DNA from: Anaerolineales bacterium
Lineage (GTDB): Bacteria > Chloroflexota > Anaerolineae > 4572-78 > J111
Length of the DNA stretch: 64,000 nucleotides
NCBI GenBank assembly: GCA_015075185.1
Contig: JABTUW010000007.1
Span: 344,384 to 408,383 of the forward strand
Direction of reading: 5' to 3'
Notes under the pieces: generated by a model
Told to the model about the DNA's origin: nothing
The model's database searches: none
Seen by the model: the letters and a program-made list of their open reading frames with translations, nothing else
Translations under genes and position numbers: made by a program
In this document: positions 27,112 to 36,155 of the stretch, in pieces
Layout: every line of letters begins with the position of its first letter
How positions within the stretch are numbered: the first letter of the stretch is position 1

Positions 27112-28302
27112 TTATGCCTCTATCGTTTCTTTGTCTTCTTCGGAGCCGGTTTCGCTTGCTTCGTCCGTCTTGGTCTCTTTATAAGCCGACCAATTCTCTT
27201 TTTCTTCGACCTGTTTCATACTCAGGCCCATACGCCGCCGGTCGGGGTCAATATGAATGATACGCACCTTAACGGCTTGACCTTCAGACACCACCTCGCG
27301 GGGATGGGTGATGTTTTTGTCTGAGAGTTCAGAGATGTGGATTAAACCTTCAATGCGATCGTCAATACGAGCAAATGCACCAAAGTTAGTTAACTTGGTA
27401 ATCACCGCATCCACGACTTGATTAATTTCATAGTAATCAAAAACCTGGCTCCAGGGTTCTGGTTGGAGGCGTTTGAGGCTCAGGGCGACTCGCTGCTGGT
27501 CAAGATCCACGCTCAAAATATAAACCTTGACCTCATCGCCCGCTTTTAACACTTCGCGTGGGTGCGAAATGCGCGTCCAGGCCAGCTCTGAGAGGTGGAT
27601 CAGGCCGTCCACTCCACCGATGTCTACAAAGGCGCCAAAATCGGCCAGGCTGGTCACGCGCCCGGTACGGACGTCTCCTTCGGTCAGCTCGGTCATAAAA
27701 CTTGCTTTGTTTTTGCGGGCTTCTTCGGCGGCGGCTCGCTCGGAAAGGATCAGCCGGTTGCGGTCTCGATCAACCTCGATGATCTTTAGCAAGAGCTTTT
27801 CGCCCATCAGTTGGTTCCAGCGTTCCGGCTTATTGGGGCCGCCAAACTGGGCATTGACCAACTGCGATCCGGGCACAAAACCGCGGATCTGGCCAAAGTT
27901 CACAATCAAACCGCCCTTGTTGTTGCCAATCACGGTGCTTTCAACCGTTTCTCCGGCGGCAAAAAGTCGTTCTGCTTCCTCCCAGTCCTTTTCTACTCTG
28001 GCCTGGCTAAGCGACAGAACAATATGGGTTTCTTCCTGGTCATTTTCAACGCTGACGACATAGACAGGGATCGTGTCGCCGACTTTGATTTGATCCAACT
28101 CTTCGGGACTGAGGTTACTCAAATCCTTGGGATCTACCATACCTTCAGATTTTGCGCCCACATCAACCAGGATTTCGCCTGGACGTTTGCGCGCAACAAC
28201 TCCCTTAACAATTTCGCCCGGTTTAACCACCCGAACCAAATTGTCCTCCTGGGCTAACAGATCTGCCATTGTCATCATGTTTTCATCATCTGAGCTAATC
28301 AA
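27112..28302 (-). CDS. rpsA: 30S ribosomal protein S1
   Basis: This 396-residue protein has four S1 RNA-binding domains, at about 25-98, 115-190, 205-275 and 290-362. Each shows the GEILVDVGAKSEG / GAFVDIGGVDGLIHLSEL type pattern. It helps the ribosome take up mRNA with weak ribosome sites. The six-domain proteobacterial form is shortened here, which is normal in Chloroflexi and Gram-positives. The C-terminal tail is acidic (about 380-396). It lies upstream of clpC, with a likely terminator between. Confidence 0.94.
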   Translation of the reverse strand: MISSDDENMMTMADLLAQEDNLVRVVKPGEIVKGVVARKRPGEILVDVGAKSEGMVDPKDLSNLSPEELDQIKVGDTIPVYVVSVENDQEETHIVLSLSQARVEKDWEEAERLFAAGETVESTVIGNNKGGLIVNFGQIRGFVPGSQLVNAQFGGPNKPERWNQLMGEKLLLKIIEVDRDRNRLILSERAAAEEARKNKASFMTELTEGDVRTGRVTSLADFGAFVDIGGVDGLIHLSELAWTRISHPREVLKAGDEVKVYILSVDLDQQRVALSLKRLQPEPWSQVFDYYEINQVVDAVITKLTNFGAFARIDDRIEGLIHISELSDKNITHPREVVSEGQAVKVRIIHIDPDRRRMGLSMKQVEEKENWSAYKETKTDEASETGSEEDKETIEA

Positions 28303-28558
28303 AATGCTCTCTCCCGGTGGAATTGCTCTCAGCCATGCAAAGATATACTCCTTTTGCAGGCTTTAAGCATAAACACATTATACTTGGACTCTATACAAAA
28401 ATCAAACAGTTTCATAGAGGTCTGTAATTCCAATTTTAGAGCTGGGTCGGGGGAGACAGATCGGAGGAAATCTATTCAGGACAAAATAGCCGTATTTTGA
28501 CTTGCCCCCCTACGCCGTGTGCAGTTTTTAAATACTAAAAGAGATGCACTCTAAATTT

Positions 28559-28960
28559 TTAGGATTGATGGATCACCTTGATGGCAACGGCCTCGATTTC
28601 AACATTGGCGCCCATTGGCAGAGCCGCCACCTGCACCGTACTCCGGGCGGGCGGGTCGCTGGCAAAAAAGCTGCCGTAGACCTTATTAATTGCCGTAAAA
28701 TCGCCCAAATTGGTCACAAAAATAGTCGTTTTGACCACATGAGCCAGACTGCTGCCGGCCGCCTCCAAAACGTTAGCCAGGTTTTGCATCACCTGGCGCG
28801 TTTGCTCTTCAATCCCACCTTCGATTAATTTGCCCGTTCCCGGCGTCAGCGGAATTTGCCCGGCGGTGTAGATCAAATCTCCTACTTTCACCCCTTGCGA
28901 ATAAGGACCAATCGCTGCCGGGGCATTTTGAGTGGCAATAATTTCACGTTTTAAGGACAT
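28559..28960 (-). CDS. RidA/YjgF family reactive-intermediate deaminase
   Basis: This 133-residue protein matches the RidA family: NAPAAIGPYSQGVKVGDLIY, GQIPLTPGTGKL, and a Cys-free core ending in ARSTVQVAALPMGANVEIEA. The conserved Arg (ARSTVQ) binds the carboxylate of 2-aminoacrylate-type imines, which RidA hydrolyses. GGAGGGGAA lies directly before ATG 28960; the frame is open further upstream but lacks a ribosome site. It appears to be single. Confidence 0.92.
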   Translation of the reverse strand: MSLKREIIATQNAPAAIGPYSQGVKVGDLIYTAGQIPLTPGTGKLIEGGIEEQTRQVMQNLANVLEAAGSSLAHVVKTTIFVTNLGDFTAINKVYGSFFASDPPARSTVQVAALPMGANVEIEAVAIKVIHQS

Positions 28961-29128
28961 TTCCCCTCCGTTTTTTAGATCCAAAGTCTCGAAGACCTTT
29001 GGTATCTTCAGGAATATTGTAGCATAGGGCCTGCCATGCGCCAAAAAGCAAAAATATCCTCTCAACCCAATCCTTAAAATTATTATTTAAGTATTGACTT
29101 AATTAAGTGTTTACTGTATAATGCGACT

Positions 29129-29485
29129 ATGGATAAATTTTCTGCCCTGGCTGATCCGACCCGACGCCTCATTCTGGAGATGTTGGCCAGAAGCGGCCAA
29201 TTATCGGCGACCGAAATAAGCGATCAATTTCAGGTCAGTCCCTCGGCTATTTCCCAGCATCTCAAAGTGCTGCGTGAGGCAAATTTGGTGCTGATGGAAA
29301 AACGGGCCCAGCAGCGGATCTACCAGATCAATCGGGAGACCGTGGTTGAACTTGAAGCCTGGGCCAAGCAATTAGCGCAGCAGTGGGATGAGCGTTTTGA
29401 GGCTCTGGATGAAGTCCTTGAGGCAGAAAAAAAGAAAATCTTAAAAAATAAAGAGAAAGGGCTGAAGACAAATGACAAAACATAA
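29129..29485 (+). CDS. ArsR-family transcriptional regulator
   Basis: This 118-residue winged-helix protein begins MDKFSALADPTRRLILEML, then ATEISDQFQVSPSAISQHLKVLREA (recognition helix), and RIYQINRE (wing). No Cys metal site is seen. It overlaps the next gene by 14 bp; such ArsR/AHSA1 pairs are common and the regulator usually represses the operon. An AT-rich region (TTGACTTAATTAAGTGTTTACTGTATAAT) ahead of it is the promoter: TTTACT, then TATAAT close to the start. Confidence 0.9.
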   Translation: MDKFSALADPTRRLILEMLARSGQLSATEISDQFQVSPSAISQHLKVLREANLVLMEKRAQQRIYQINRETVVELEAWAKQLAQQWDERFEALDEVLEAEKKKILKNKEKGLKTNDKT

Positions 29486-29966
29486 TCAAACAAAAATTAC
29501 AGCCGAACCCGGCAAACAAGAGATCGTCATCACCAGGGAGTTTGATGCGCCCCGCGAGCTTGTTTTTAAAGCATTCACCCATCCAGAGCTTTTAGTTCAA
29601 TGGCTTGGACCCCGGGGACTGACTATGAAGCTTGAGACGTTTGAACCGAGAAATGGCGGTTCGTGGCGGTATATCCATACCGACCAGGACGGCAATGAGT
29701 ATGGCTTTAGAGGGGTTATTCACGAGGTCGCGGCCCCCGAGCGGATTATCCAGACGTTTGAGTTTGAAGGACTGCCGGAAAAGGGGCATGTCACGCTGGA
29801 AACGGCGAGATTTGAAGCCTTGTCAGGCGACCGGACCAAGGTAACACTTCAATCTGTGTTCCAATCGGTGGCGGACCGGGATGGGATGGTCCAGTCTGGC
29901 ATGGAAAGGGGTGTCAATGATTCCCATGATCGTCTCGACGAGCTGGTAGAAAAGCTGCAAAAGTAG
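29472..29966 (+). CDS. SRPBCC (AHSA1-like) domain protein
   Basis: This 164-residue protein has the START-like fold signatures REFDAPRELVFKAFTHPELL, WLGPRG and GGSWRYI, then VTLQSVFQSVADRD near the end. These proteins bind lipid-like or polyketide-like molecules in a deep cavity. The partner regulator upstream overlaps it by 14 bp, which indicates translational coupling. The ligand is unknown. Confidence 0.92.
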   Translation: MTKHNQTKITAEPGKQEIVITREFDAPRELVFKAFTHPELLVQWLGPRGLTMKLETFEPRNGGSWRYIHTDQDGNEYGFRGVIHEVAAPERIIQTFEFEGLPEKGHVTLETARFEALSGDRTKVTLQSVFQSVADRDGMVQSGMERGVNDSHDRLDELVEKLQK

Positions 29967-30003
29967 AATTTAGATTAACGTAAAATAATTATAAGGAGGC
30001 TCT

Positions 30004-30498
30004 ATGCTGCAAAAAATTACCCCCCATTTATGGTTTAATAATAACGCCGAAGAGGCAATGAAGTTTTATACGTCTGTATTCAAGAATTCAAGGATTGTCA
30101 GCATCAACCGCTATCCTGATGAATCCCTCGATGAGCATTTCAAAGGCATGGCCGGAAAAGTTATTCAGGGTATCTTTGAGCTGAATGGACAGCGGTTCAT
30201 GGCTCTTGACGGCGGACCGATGTTTAAATTCAACGAGGCGATATCTCTTTATGTTGAATGCGAGTCGCAAGAGGAGGTAGATTATTTTTGGGAGAAGCTC
30301 ACCGCTGACGGTGGAGAGGAAAGTATGTGCGGCTGGCTAAAGGATAAATATGGTCTATCGTGGCAAATTGTTCCCAAGCAGCTCGACGAACTGATGGGTG
30401 ATAAAGATACTGAGAAAACAGGCCGAGTGATGCAAGCGTTGATGCAAATGAAGAAAATTGACATCGAAGGCTTAAAGCAAGCCTACGAGCAAGGATAA
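30004..30498 (+). CDS. VOC family protein (PhnB-like)
   Basis: This 164-residue protein of the glyoxalase/VOC superfamily begins MLQKITPHLWFNNNAEEAMKF, the PhnB-like start. It continues with GQRFMALDGGPMFKFNEAIS and DKYGLSWQIVPKQL. The typical metal-binding residues of true glyoxalases are not clear. It is transcribed with the ArsR/AHSA1 pair; an AAGGAGGC site precedes it. Its enzymatic role is unknown. Confidence 0.9.
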   Translation: MLQKITPHLWFNNNAEEAMKFYTSVFKNSRIVSINRYPDESLDEHFKGMAGKVIQGIFELNGQRFMALDGGPMFKFNEAISLYVECESQEEVDYFWEKLTADGGEESMCGWLKDKYGLSWQIVPKQLDELMGDKDTEKTGRVMQALMQMKKIDIEGLKQAYEQG

Positions 30499-30556
30499 CT
30501 CAACCCGGGTCTCAAACACGGGGCAAAAAGATGTAAATTCAGTCAGTTTAACTAAT

Positions 30557-30589
30557 ACGCGCCTCGGAGGGCATACCTCCGAGGTGTGT
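30557..30589 (+). terminator. Terminator after the ArsR/AHSA1/PhnB-like operon
   Basis: CCTCGGAGG (30562-30570) and CCTCCGAGG (30576-30584) form a 9-bp stem with GCATA loop, extended by wobble pairs; TGTGTTGCTTTT follows. Confidence 0.75.
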
Positions 30590-30696
30590 TGCTTTTAGTT
30601 AAAGCCGGTTTAAAACACTGCGTATCTGCTTTGCCCTTTGGATGGCCAGGCTATTCTTGGCGAAACAAAATTGGCTCGGAGCAGTGAAATAGATCA

Positions 30697-31368
30697 TCAA
30701 GCCATATCCACTGGCACGCTGAATTCGACCACCTGGCCGGTGACGGTAAAGATAACCCGCTCGCAGATATTGTTGACCCGGTCGGCGGTGCGCTCCAGGT
30801 TGTGCGCGGCCCAGGTCAGGTAAGTGGCCTGGTCCATATTTTGGGGATCCTTCATAATATAGGTGATCAGCTCGCTGTAGACCTGGTTATACAGCGCATC
30901 TACCTCGTCGTCCTCTGCCGGGATAGAGCGGGCCAGTTCGACATCCCGGTTGATAAAGGCTTCCAGCGCCCGGTGCAGCATGCTCCGGCTTTTCTCGGCC
31001 ATGCGCGGAATATCTATCAGTGGCTTGATCAGCTCGCCTGGGCCGATCATCAGGTTGATTTTGGCGATACCCTTGGCATAATCACCCATCCGCTCCAGCT
31101 CCGAAGCAATATCCAGAATGGCAGCCAGGGTGCGAACATCGCCTGCCGTTGGCTGTTGGGTGGCAATCATGGTCAGGGTATCGTGCTCGATAGCCAGGCG
31201 CTTTTCGTTGATCCGCTGATCGTAGGCCATCAGCCGCCGTGAACCGTCCATATCGCGCCGCTTGAGGACATCCACAGCGTCGGTCAGCATACTTTCAACC
31301 ATGCTGCCTAACAGCAAAACCTCCTCGTGCAGCCGTTTCAAGTCGCGGTGAAAACTTTCTCTGAGCAT
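30697..31368 (-). CDS. phoU: Phosphate-signalling/transport regulator PhoU
   Basis: This 223-residue all-helical protein has two PhoU repeats, with the acidic metal-binding motifs DIASELERMGDYAKGI (about 98) and LERTADRVNNI near the end (E/D-x-x-x-D pattern). PhoU conveys phosphate abundance from the Pst transporter to the PhoR kinase. ATG 31368 is preceded by AAAGGATATAACA; the frame is open to 31416 without a ribosome site. It is the last gene of pstSCAB-arsC-phoU. Confidence 0.93.
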   Translation of the reverse strand: MLRESFHRDLKRLHEEVLLLGSMVESMLTDAVDVLKRRDMDGSRRLMAYDQRINEKRLAIEHDTLTMIATQQPTAGDVRTLAAILDIASELERMGDYAKGIAKINLMIGPGELIKPLIDIPRMAEKSRSMLHRALEAFINRDVELARSIPAEDDEVDALYNQVYSELITYIMKDPQNMDQATYLTWAAHNLERTADRVNNICERVIFTVTGQVVEFSVPVDMA

Positions 31369-31443
31369 TGTTATATCCTTTCCGGTGTTGTCGCCTGAAG
31401 TGAGGTCAAGCCTCACCCTGATTCAATTCTTTCATCTCGCCCG

Positions 31444-31890
<447 letters not shown>

Positions 31891-31936
31891 AGTTTACACC
31901 CTCTTGACTCTATGCTAAACGGTTGACCACTGACGG

Positions 31937-32000
31937 CTGACCGCAGACCGCCACACCTTTGGATAAAAAATAGCAGTCGGCGGTCGGTGGTCTGCGGTCA
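31937..32000. repeat. TGACCGCAGACCGCC inverted repeat between pstB and arsC
   Basis: TGACCGCAGACCGCCAC is mirrored by GTGGTCTGCGGTCA across about 30 bp. It may fold in the pst mRNA and separate arsC-phoU expression from pstB. Confidence 0.6.
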
Positions 32001-32002
32001 TT

Positions 32003-32797
32003 TTACCCAAACCGTCCGGTAATATAATCCTCGGTCCGTTTGTCCTTGGGATTGGTGAACAACTCCTGGGTAGGCCCATACTCCACCAGCGCCCCGGCCC
32101 GGTCATTGCGGTCCATCAAGTAGTAGGCCGTGTAGTCGGAGGCGCGAGCGGCCTGCTGCATGTTATGGGTGACGATGACGATCGTATAATTCTGGACCAG
32201 CTCGCGCATCAAATCTTCGATCTTAAGCGTAGCAATGGGGTCCAGGGCCGAACACGGCTCATCCATCAGGATGATTTCCGGTTTAACGGCAATGGCCCGG
32301 GCAATGCACAAGCGCTGCTGCTGGCCGCCGGACAGGCTTAAACCACTTTGCTTGAGCTTGTCCTTGACCTCATCCCACAGGGCGGCCTGACGCAGAGATT
32401 GCTCGACCAAGTCGTCCATATTGCCCTTGTAGCCGTTGATGCGCGCTCCCCAGGCCACATTGTCGTAAATAGACTTGGGAAACGGATTGGGCTTCTGAAA
32501 GACCATGCCGATCCGCCGCCGCACCTCCACCGGGTCTACCGAGGAGTCATAGAGGTTGCGCCCGTGGTACAACACCTGGCCCCTGACGAAAGCGCCGGGA
32601 ATCAGGTCATTCATGCGGTTGAGCGAGCGCAGCACGGTGCTTTTGCCGCAGCCCGATGGGCCGATGAAGGCGGTGATTTTTTTACGTTCAATCTTTAAGC
32701 TTACGTCTTTCACGGCGCGGAAATCGCCGTAGAAACAATGCAGGTCCTGCAATTCCAGGGCGTATTTGCCATTAGGAGAAAGGTTATTATTGCTCAT
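32003..32797 (-). CDS. pstB: Phosphate ABC transporter ATP-binding protein
   Basis: This 264-residue ATPase has Walker A GPSGCGKSTVLRS (about 43), signature LSGGQQQRLCIARAIAV (about 155), Walker B ILMDEPCSALDP and the switch His in VTHNMQQAAR. PstB powers phosphate import through PstCA. Its ATG overlaps the pstA stop by 4 bp, a sign of coupled translation. Confidence 0.97.
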   Translation of the reverse strand: MSNNNLSPNGKYALELQDLHCFYGDFRAVKDVSLKIERKKITAFIGPSGCGKSTVLRSLNRMNDLIPGAFVRGQVLYHGRNLYDSSVDPVEVRRRIGMVFQKPNPFPKSIYDNVAWGARINGYKGNMDDLVEQSLRQAALWDEVKDKLKQSGLSLSGGQQQRLCIARAIAVKPEIILMDEPCSALDPIATLKIEDLMRELVQNYTIVIVTHNMQQAARASDYTAYYLMDRNDRAGALVEYGPTQELFTNPKDKRTEDYITGRFG

Positions 32798-34965
32798 GAA
32801 AACCTCCTGCTGTAACGGTTGCGCAGTACAATTGCCAACGCGTTAAGCGATAAGAGTAAAATCAACAAGACCACAATGGCCGCCGCGGCAATATTGCGAA
32901 ACTCAGCCTGCGGACGGGCCGTCCATTGGTAGATTTGGATGGGCAGGGTGGTAAATTTGGCAAAAACAGTATCGGGGTCAATGGTAATAAAGGTCGAAGC
33001 GCCGACAACCACCAGCGGCGCGGTTTCACCCATGGCCCGCGACACGGCCAGGATGGTTCCGGTGAGAATACCGGGGAGAGCATTGGGCAGTACATGCGCC
33101 CAGATGGTTTGCCACTTGGTCGCTCCCAGGGCCATCCCCGCCTGGCGCAGCGACAGCGGCACCGCCCGGATCGCTTCCTGGGCATTGATGATGATGACCG
33201 GCAGGATGAGCAGGGCCAGGGTCAGCCCGGCAGAGATAATGGTCCGGCCATTCGCTGTGGTGGGGTCGGCCGCCGCGCCAAAAGAAGCGCCGCTGGTGAA
33301 AGGTTCCAACAGCCGCACAAAAATGGCCAGACCCAGGATGCCGTAGATGATAGAGGGCACGCCGGCCAGGTTATTGATATTCGTTTGAATGATCGTGTTG
33401 ACCCGGCGCAGCAAAGGATTGGCCGTGCCGGTGGCGTACTCTTCCAGATAAATTGCCGCGCCCACGCCGATGGGAAAGGCCGTAGCTATGGTGATGGCAA
33501 TGGTCCACAATGAGCCGAGAATAGCCGTGCGCACGCCGGCCAGGGTAGGGTCGCTGGCCTGGGGTTTGCGGATAAAATCGCGGGTGATCCAGGAGCGAAA
33601 TTCAACCTCAGCATTAGGGAATTTCTCGGTTGCCTCGGCTTCGATAGTTTCTCGCTTGAACAAAGAGTCAACCAGCGGCCAGGTAGCCACCACTTTAGGC
33701 GCGACCACCAACTCTTGGACCAGGTTGTACACATTCTCCGGGTCACGGGCCGGCAGCGAGCAGCGGTTAGGGGCATCAGGCCCGGCGCACTCTGCGGCGT
33801 GTTTCTCCGGGTCAAGCGTCAGAAATTTGTCCTCAAAGAAAAGCTGCTCATTTTCCAATTGGCGCAGCTTGCCTTTGGACACCAACAATTTTCGGCCCTG
33901 CGCATCCTCGGTGGTTTGGATGAGCGTGACCAGTTCATCCTTGGACAAATCGGCTAACTCGACCCCGCCATAGACCGTCTCGGTAAAGAAATCCAGCGTG
34001 CCGCTGTCAGCCCCCGGAATATAACGCTCGATGGGCGTATTGGGCCAACTGGGGTCAACATCTGACCAATTTTTGGCGCCGGTAAAGATTTGCTGCAACT
34101 GCTCAAGCGTCACGTCTTTCAAAAAAGTGTTTTCTTGGCTGACCACCACTACCAGGGCATCGGCGCCAACTCGAAATTCGACCACTTCCAGGCCCTTGCT
34201 GCGGCAGGCCGCCCGTTCAGCCGTTTTAATGGCCCGGCTGGCGTTGGCGATGTCGGCCTTACCCTGGACGCAGAACTGCCGCAGACCGCCGGTTGTGCCA
34301 ATATTGTCCACCGTAATTTCGCCGCCGTAGCCTGCCTCGGCAAAACGGGTCGCCAGCCGGTCGGTCAGCGGAAAGACGGTTGAACTGCCCGCCACCGCAA
34401 TCTTACCCTCTACTGAAGCGGGATCAACAGCCGGCAGGGCAGGGCCGGCTTCCGCTTTGTTGGCCTTTAACCAGTTCGCTTTGGCCTGGTCAAGCGACTC
34501 GGCGCTGGCCGGGAAATAGCCTACGTTGTCAATCTCATCGTTGATATGGCTTAGGTAATAATTGATAAAAGCCGCTACCTGGGGTTTCTTGTCCATAATC
34601 TGGCCGGCCGAATAGATGAACAGCGGCCGGGCCAGCGGATAGTCGCCGCTTTCAGCGGTTTCCGCCGAAGGCGTCACTCCATTGATCGCCAGGGCCTGCA
34701 GCTTGTCCTGGTTGGCCTGGTAATAGGCATAGCCAAAGAAACCAATCGCGTTAGGATTACCCATAATGTTTTCAGCCAGCACATTGTCATCTTCGCTGGA
34801 CTGGGCGGCCATCACTAACATCTCGTCTTCTTGCAGCTTTAAGACCAGGCTGGCCGGTTCAACCTGATTCTCCACTGCGGTCAGGCCAAAGGCTTCGTTG
34901 ACCACATTGTAAAGCAGGGCCAACAAGGCCAGCAGGCCAAGTACCAGGGCTGAAATAAAGACCAC
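32794..34965 (-). CDS. pstA: Phosphate ABC transporter permease PstA with inserted, circularly permuted PstS-like domain
   Basis: This protein of about 723 residues is more than twice the usual PstA length. Residues 1-27 form TM1 (VFISALVLGLLALLALLYNV). An outside domain of about 400 residues follows. The C-terminal 290 residues are the PstA permease (GSLWTIAITIATAFPIGVGA, later QAGMALGATKWQTIWAHVLP with the EAA loop). The outside domain aligns with the PstS encoded two genes upstream, but in swapped order: first the PstS C-terminal part (SEDDNVLAENIMG ... PLARPLFIYSAGQ ... VGYFPASAESLDQAK), then the N-terminal part (VAGSSTVFPLTDRL, DIANASRAIK, PGADSGTLDFF). The phosphate-binding residues are kept. 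The 5' end is unclear: see the frame note for 34965-35071. The gene lies between pstC and pstB. Confidence 0.9.
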   Translation of the reverse strand: MVFISALVLGLLALLALLYNVVNEAFGLTAVENQVEPASLVLKLQEDEMLVMAAQSSEDDNVLAENIMGNPNAIGFFGYAYYQANQDKLQALAINGVTPSAETAESGDYPLARPLFIYSAGQIMDKKPQVAAFINYYLSHINDEIDNVGYFPASAESLDQAKANWLKANKAEAGPALPAVDPASVEGKIAVAGSSTVFPLTDRLATRFAEAGYGGEITVDNIGTTGGLRQFCVQGKADIANASRAIKTAERAACRSKGLEVVEFRVGADALVVVVSQENTFLKDVTLEQLQQIFTGAKNWSDVDPSWPNTPIERYIPGADSGTLDFFTETVYGGVELADLSKDELVTLIQTTEDAQGRKLLVSKGKLRQLENEQLFFEDKFLTLDPEKHAAECAGPDAPNRCSLPARDPENVYNLVQELVVAPKVVATWPLVDSLFKRETIEAEATEKFPNAEVEFRSWITRDFIRKPQASDPTLAGVRTAILGSLWTIAITIATAFPIGVGAAIYLEEYATGTANPLLRRVNTIIQTNINNLAGVPSIIYGILGLAIFVRLLEPFTSGASFGAAADPTTANGRTIISAGLTLALLILPVIIINAQEAIRAVPLSLRQAGMALGATKWQTIWAHVLPNALPGILTGTILAVSRAMGETAPLVVVGASTFITIDPDTVFAKFTTLPIQIYQWTARPQAEFRNIAAAAIVVLLILLLSLNALAIVLRNRYSRRFS

Positions 34966-35063
34966 TCGCCAAAAGCCGGCGTTAAAATTGCGCAGCTTGA
35001 TAAAACGGTCCAGTTCTTGATTTTCAGGATAGACGCCGGTTTGAGCCGGTTTTGTCTTGACGC

Positions 35064-36020
35064 TTATTCATACACCTCCCGGAAGTGGCGCACAATATAG
35101 CCGCTGATGATATTAAGCGCCAAAGTCATCATAAAGAGCATCAGGCCAATGGCAAAGATGCTGTTGTAATCAATGGTGCCATAGCTCAAGTCGCCGCCGC
35201 TGATACGGACGATGTGGCCGGTCATAGTTTCGGCGGCCTTGAAGGGGTTGAAGGTGAAAGCCGGGCCGGCCCCGGCGGCCAGGGCCACAATCATGGTTTC
35301 GCCCACCGCTCGCGAGATGCCCACCACAAAAGCGGCCGTAATGCCCGACAGCGCCGCCGGCAGCACCACCTTGAACGATGTTTCCAGCTTGGTTGCGCCC
35401 AGCCCATAAGAAGCTTCCCGCAGAGCGCCAGGCACAGCGTGGAGCGCGTCCTCACTCATCGAGGCAATCAGGGGTAGGATCAGGATGCCCAGCACCAGCC
35501 CGGCTGAGGCGGTGTTGTAAATTTCGACCACCCCGGAGCCGAAAATCGCTCGCAGCAGGGGGGTCATAAAGGTCAGGGCAAAATACCCGTACACGACCGT
35601 GGGGACGCCCGCCAGGACCTCCAGAATAGGCTTGAATAGGCCGCGGGTGCGCGGGCTGGCATATTCGCTCAGGTAGATGGCGGCAAACAAGCCCAACGGC
35701 AAAGCAACCAACATGGCGATGGCGCTGGTCATCAAGGTGGCGTTAACCAGCGGCCAGATCCCGAATTCTTTGATGGCCGGCTGCCAGGTGGTGCTGGTGA
35801 AAAATTCAACCAGACTGACCTCATCGCTGCCAAAGAAAAGCCAGGCCTCCTCCGTCAGCACAAAGACAATGCCCAGCGTGGTAAAAATGGAGATGGCGCC
35901 GGAGGCGAACAGAAAGCCCTGAATCAGCGCTTCGCCTAAACGCAGCCGCTTGCGCAGGCCCGCAGTGGTTATGGCGGCTTCAGTACTGGTGACGGCTGAG
36001 GTAGAAGCTCCTATTGCCAT
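35064..36020 (-). CDS. pstC: Phosphate ABC transporter permease
   Basis: This 318-residue permease has six hydrophobic spans. The conserved EAA loop appears as REASYGLGATKLETSFKVVLPAALSG (about 215). ATG 36020 follows AAAGGAATC at some distance; a TTG at 36059 is possible. It pairs with PstA to form the channel. A long stem-loop separates it from pstS, and its last codons overlap a candidate pstA start (ATGAATAA). Confidence 0.95.
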   Translation of the reverse strand: MAIGASTSAVTSTEAAITTAGLRKRLRLGEALIQGFLFASGAISIFTTLGIVFVLTEEAWLFFGSDEVSLVEFFTSTTWQPAIKEFGIWPLVNATLMTSAIAMLVALPLGLFAAIYLSEYASPRTRGLFKPILEVLAGVPTVVYGYFALTFMTPLLRAIFGSGVVEIYNTASAGLVLGILILPLIASMSEDALHAVPGALREASYGLGATKLETSFKVVLPAALSGITAAFVVGISRAVGETMIVALAAGAGPAFTFNPFKAAETMTGHIVRISGGDLSYGTIDYNSIFAIGLMLFMMTLALNIISGYIVRHFREVYE

Positions 36021-36096
36021 ATGTTTTGAGATTCCTTTCAAAAAATTCTGGGGTGACAAAGCTTTATCCCTGATATGGCCGCTTTAATGAAATAAC

Positions 36097-36125
36097 GGCA
36101 GGTCACGCTTCAAGCGTGACCTGCC
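36097..36125 (-). terminator. Perfect stem-loop between pstS and pstC
   Basis: GGCAGGTCACGCTT and AAGCGTGACCTGCC form a 14-bp perfect stem around one base (about 12 bp with a small loop in practice). There is only a weak T run. It probably stops or stabilises the pstS transcript, so more PstS than PstCAB is made. Confidence 0.75.
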
Positions 36126-36155
36126 AGTCACAAGATTATTCAAACATGCAAAGCC

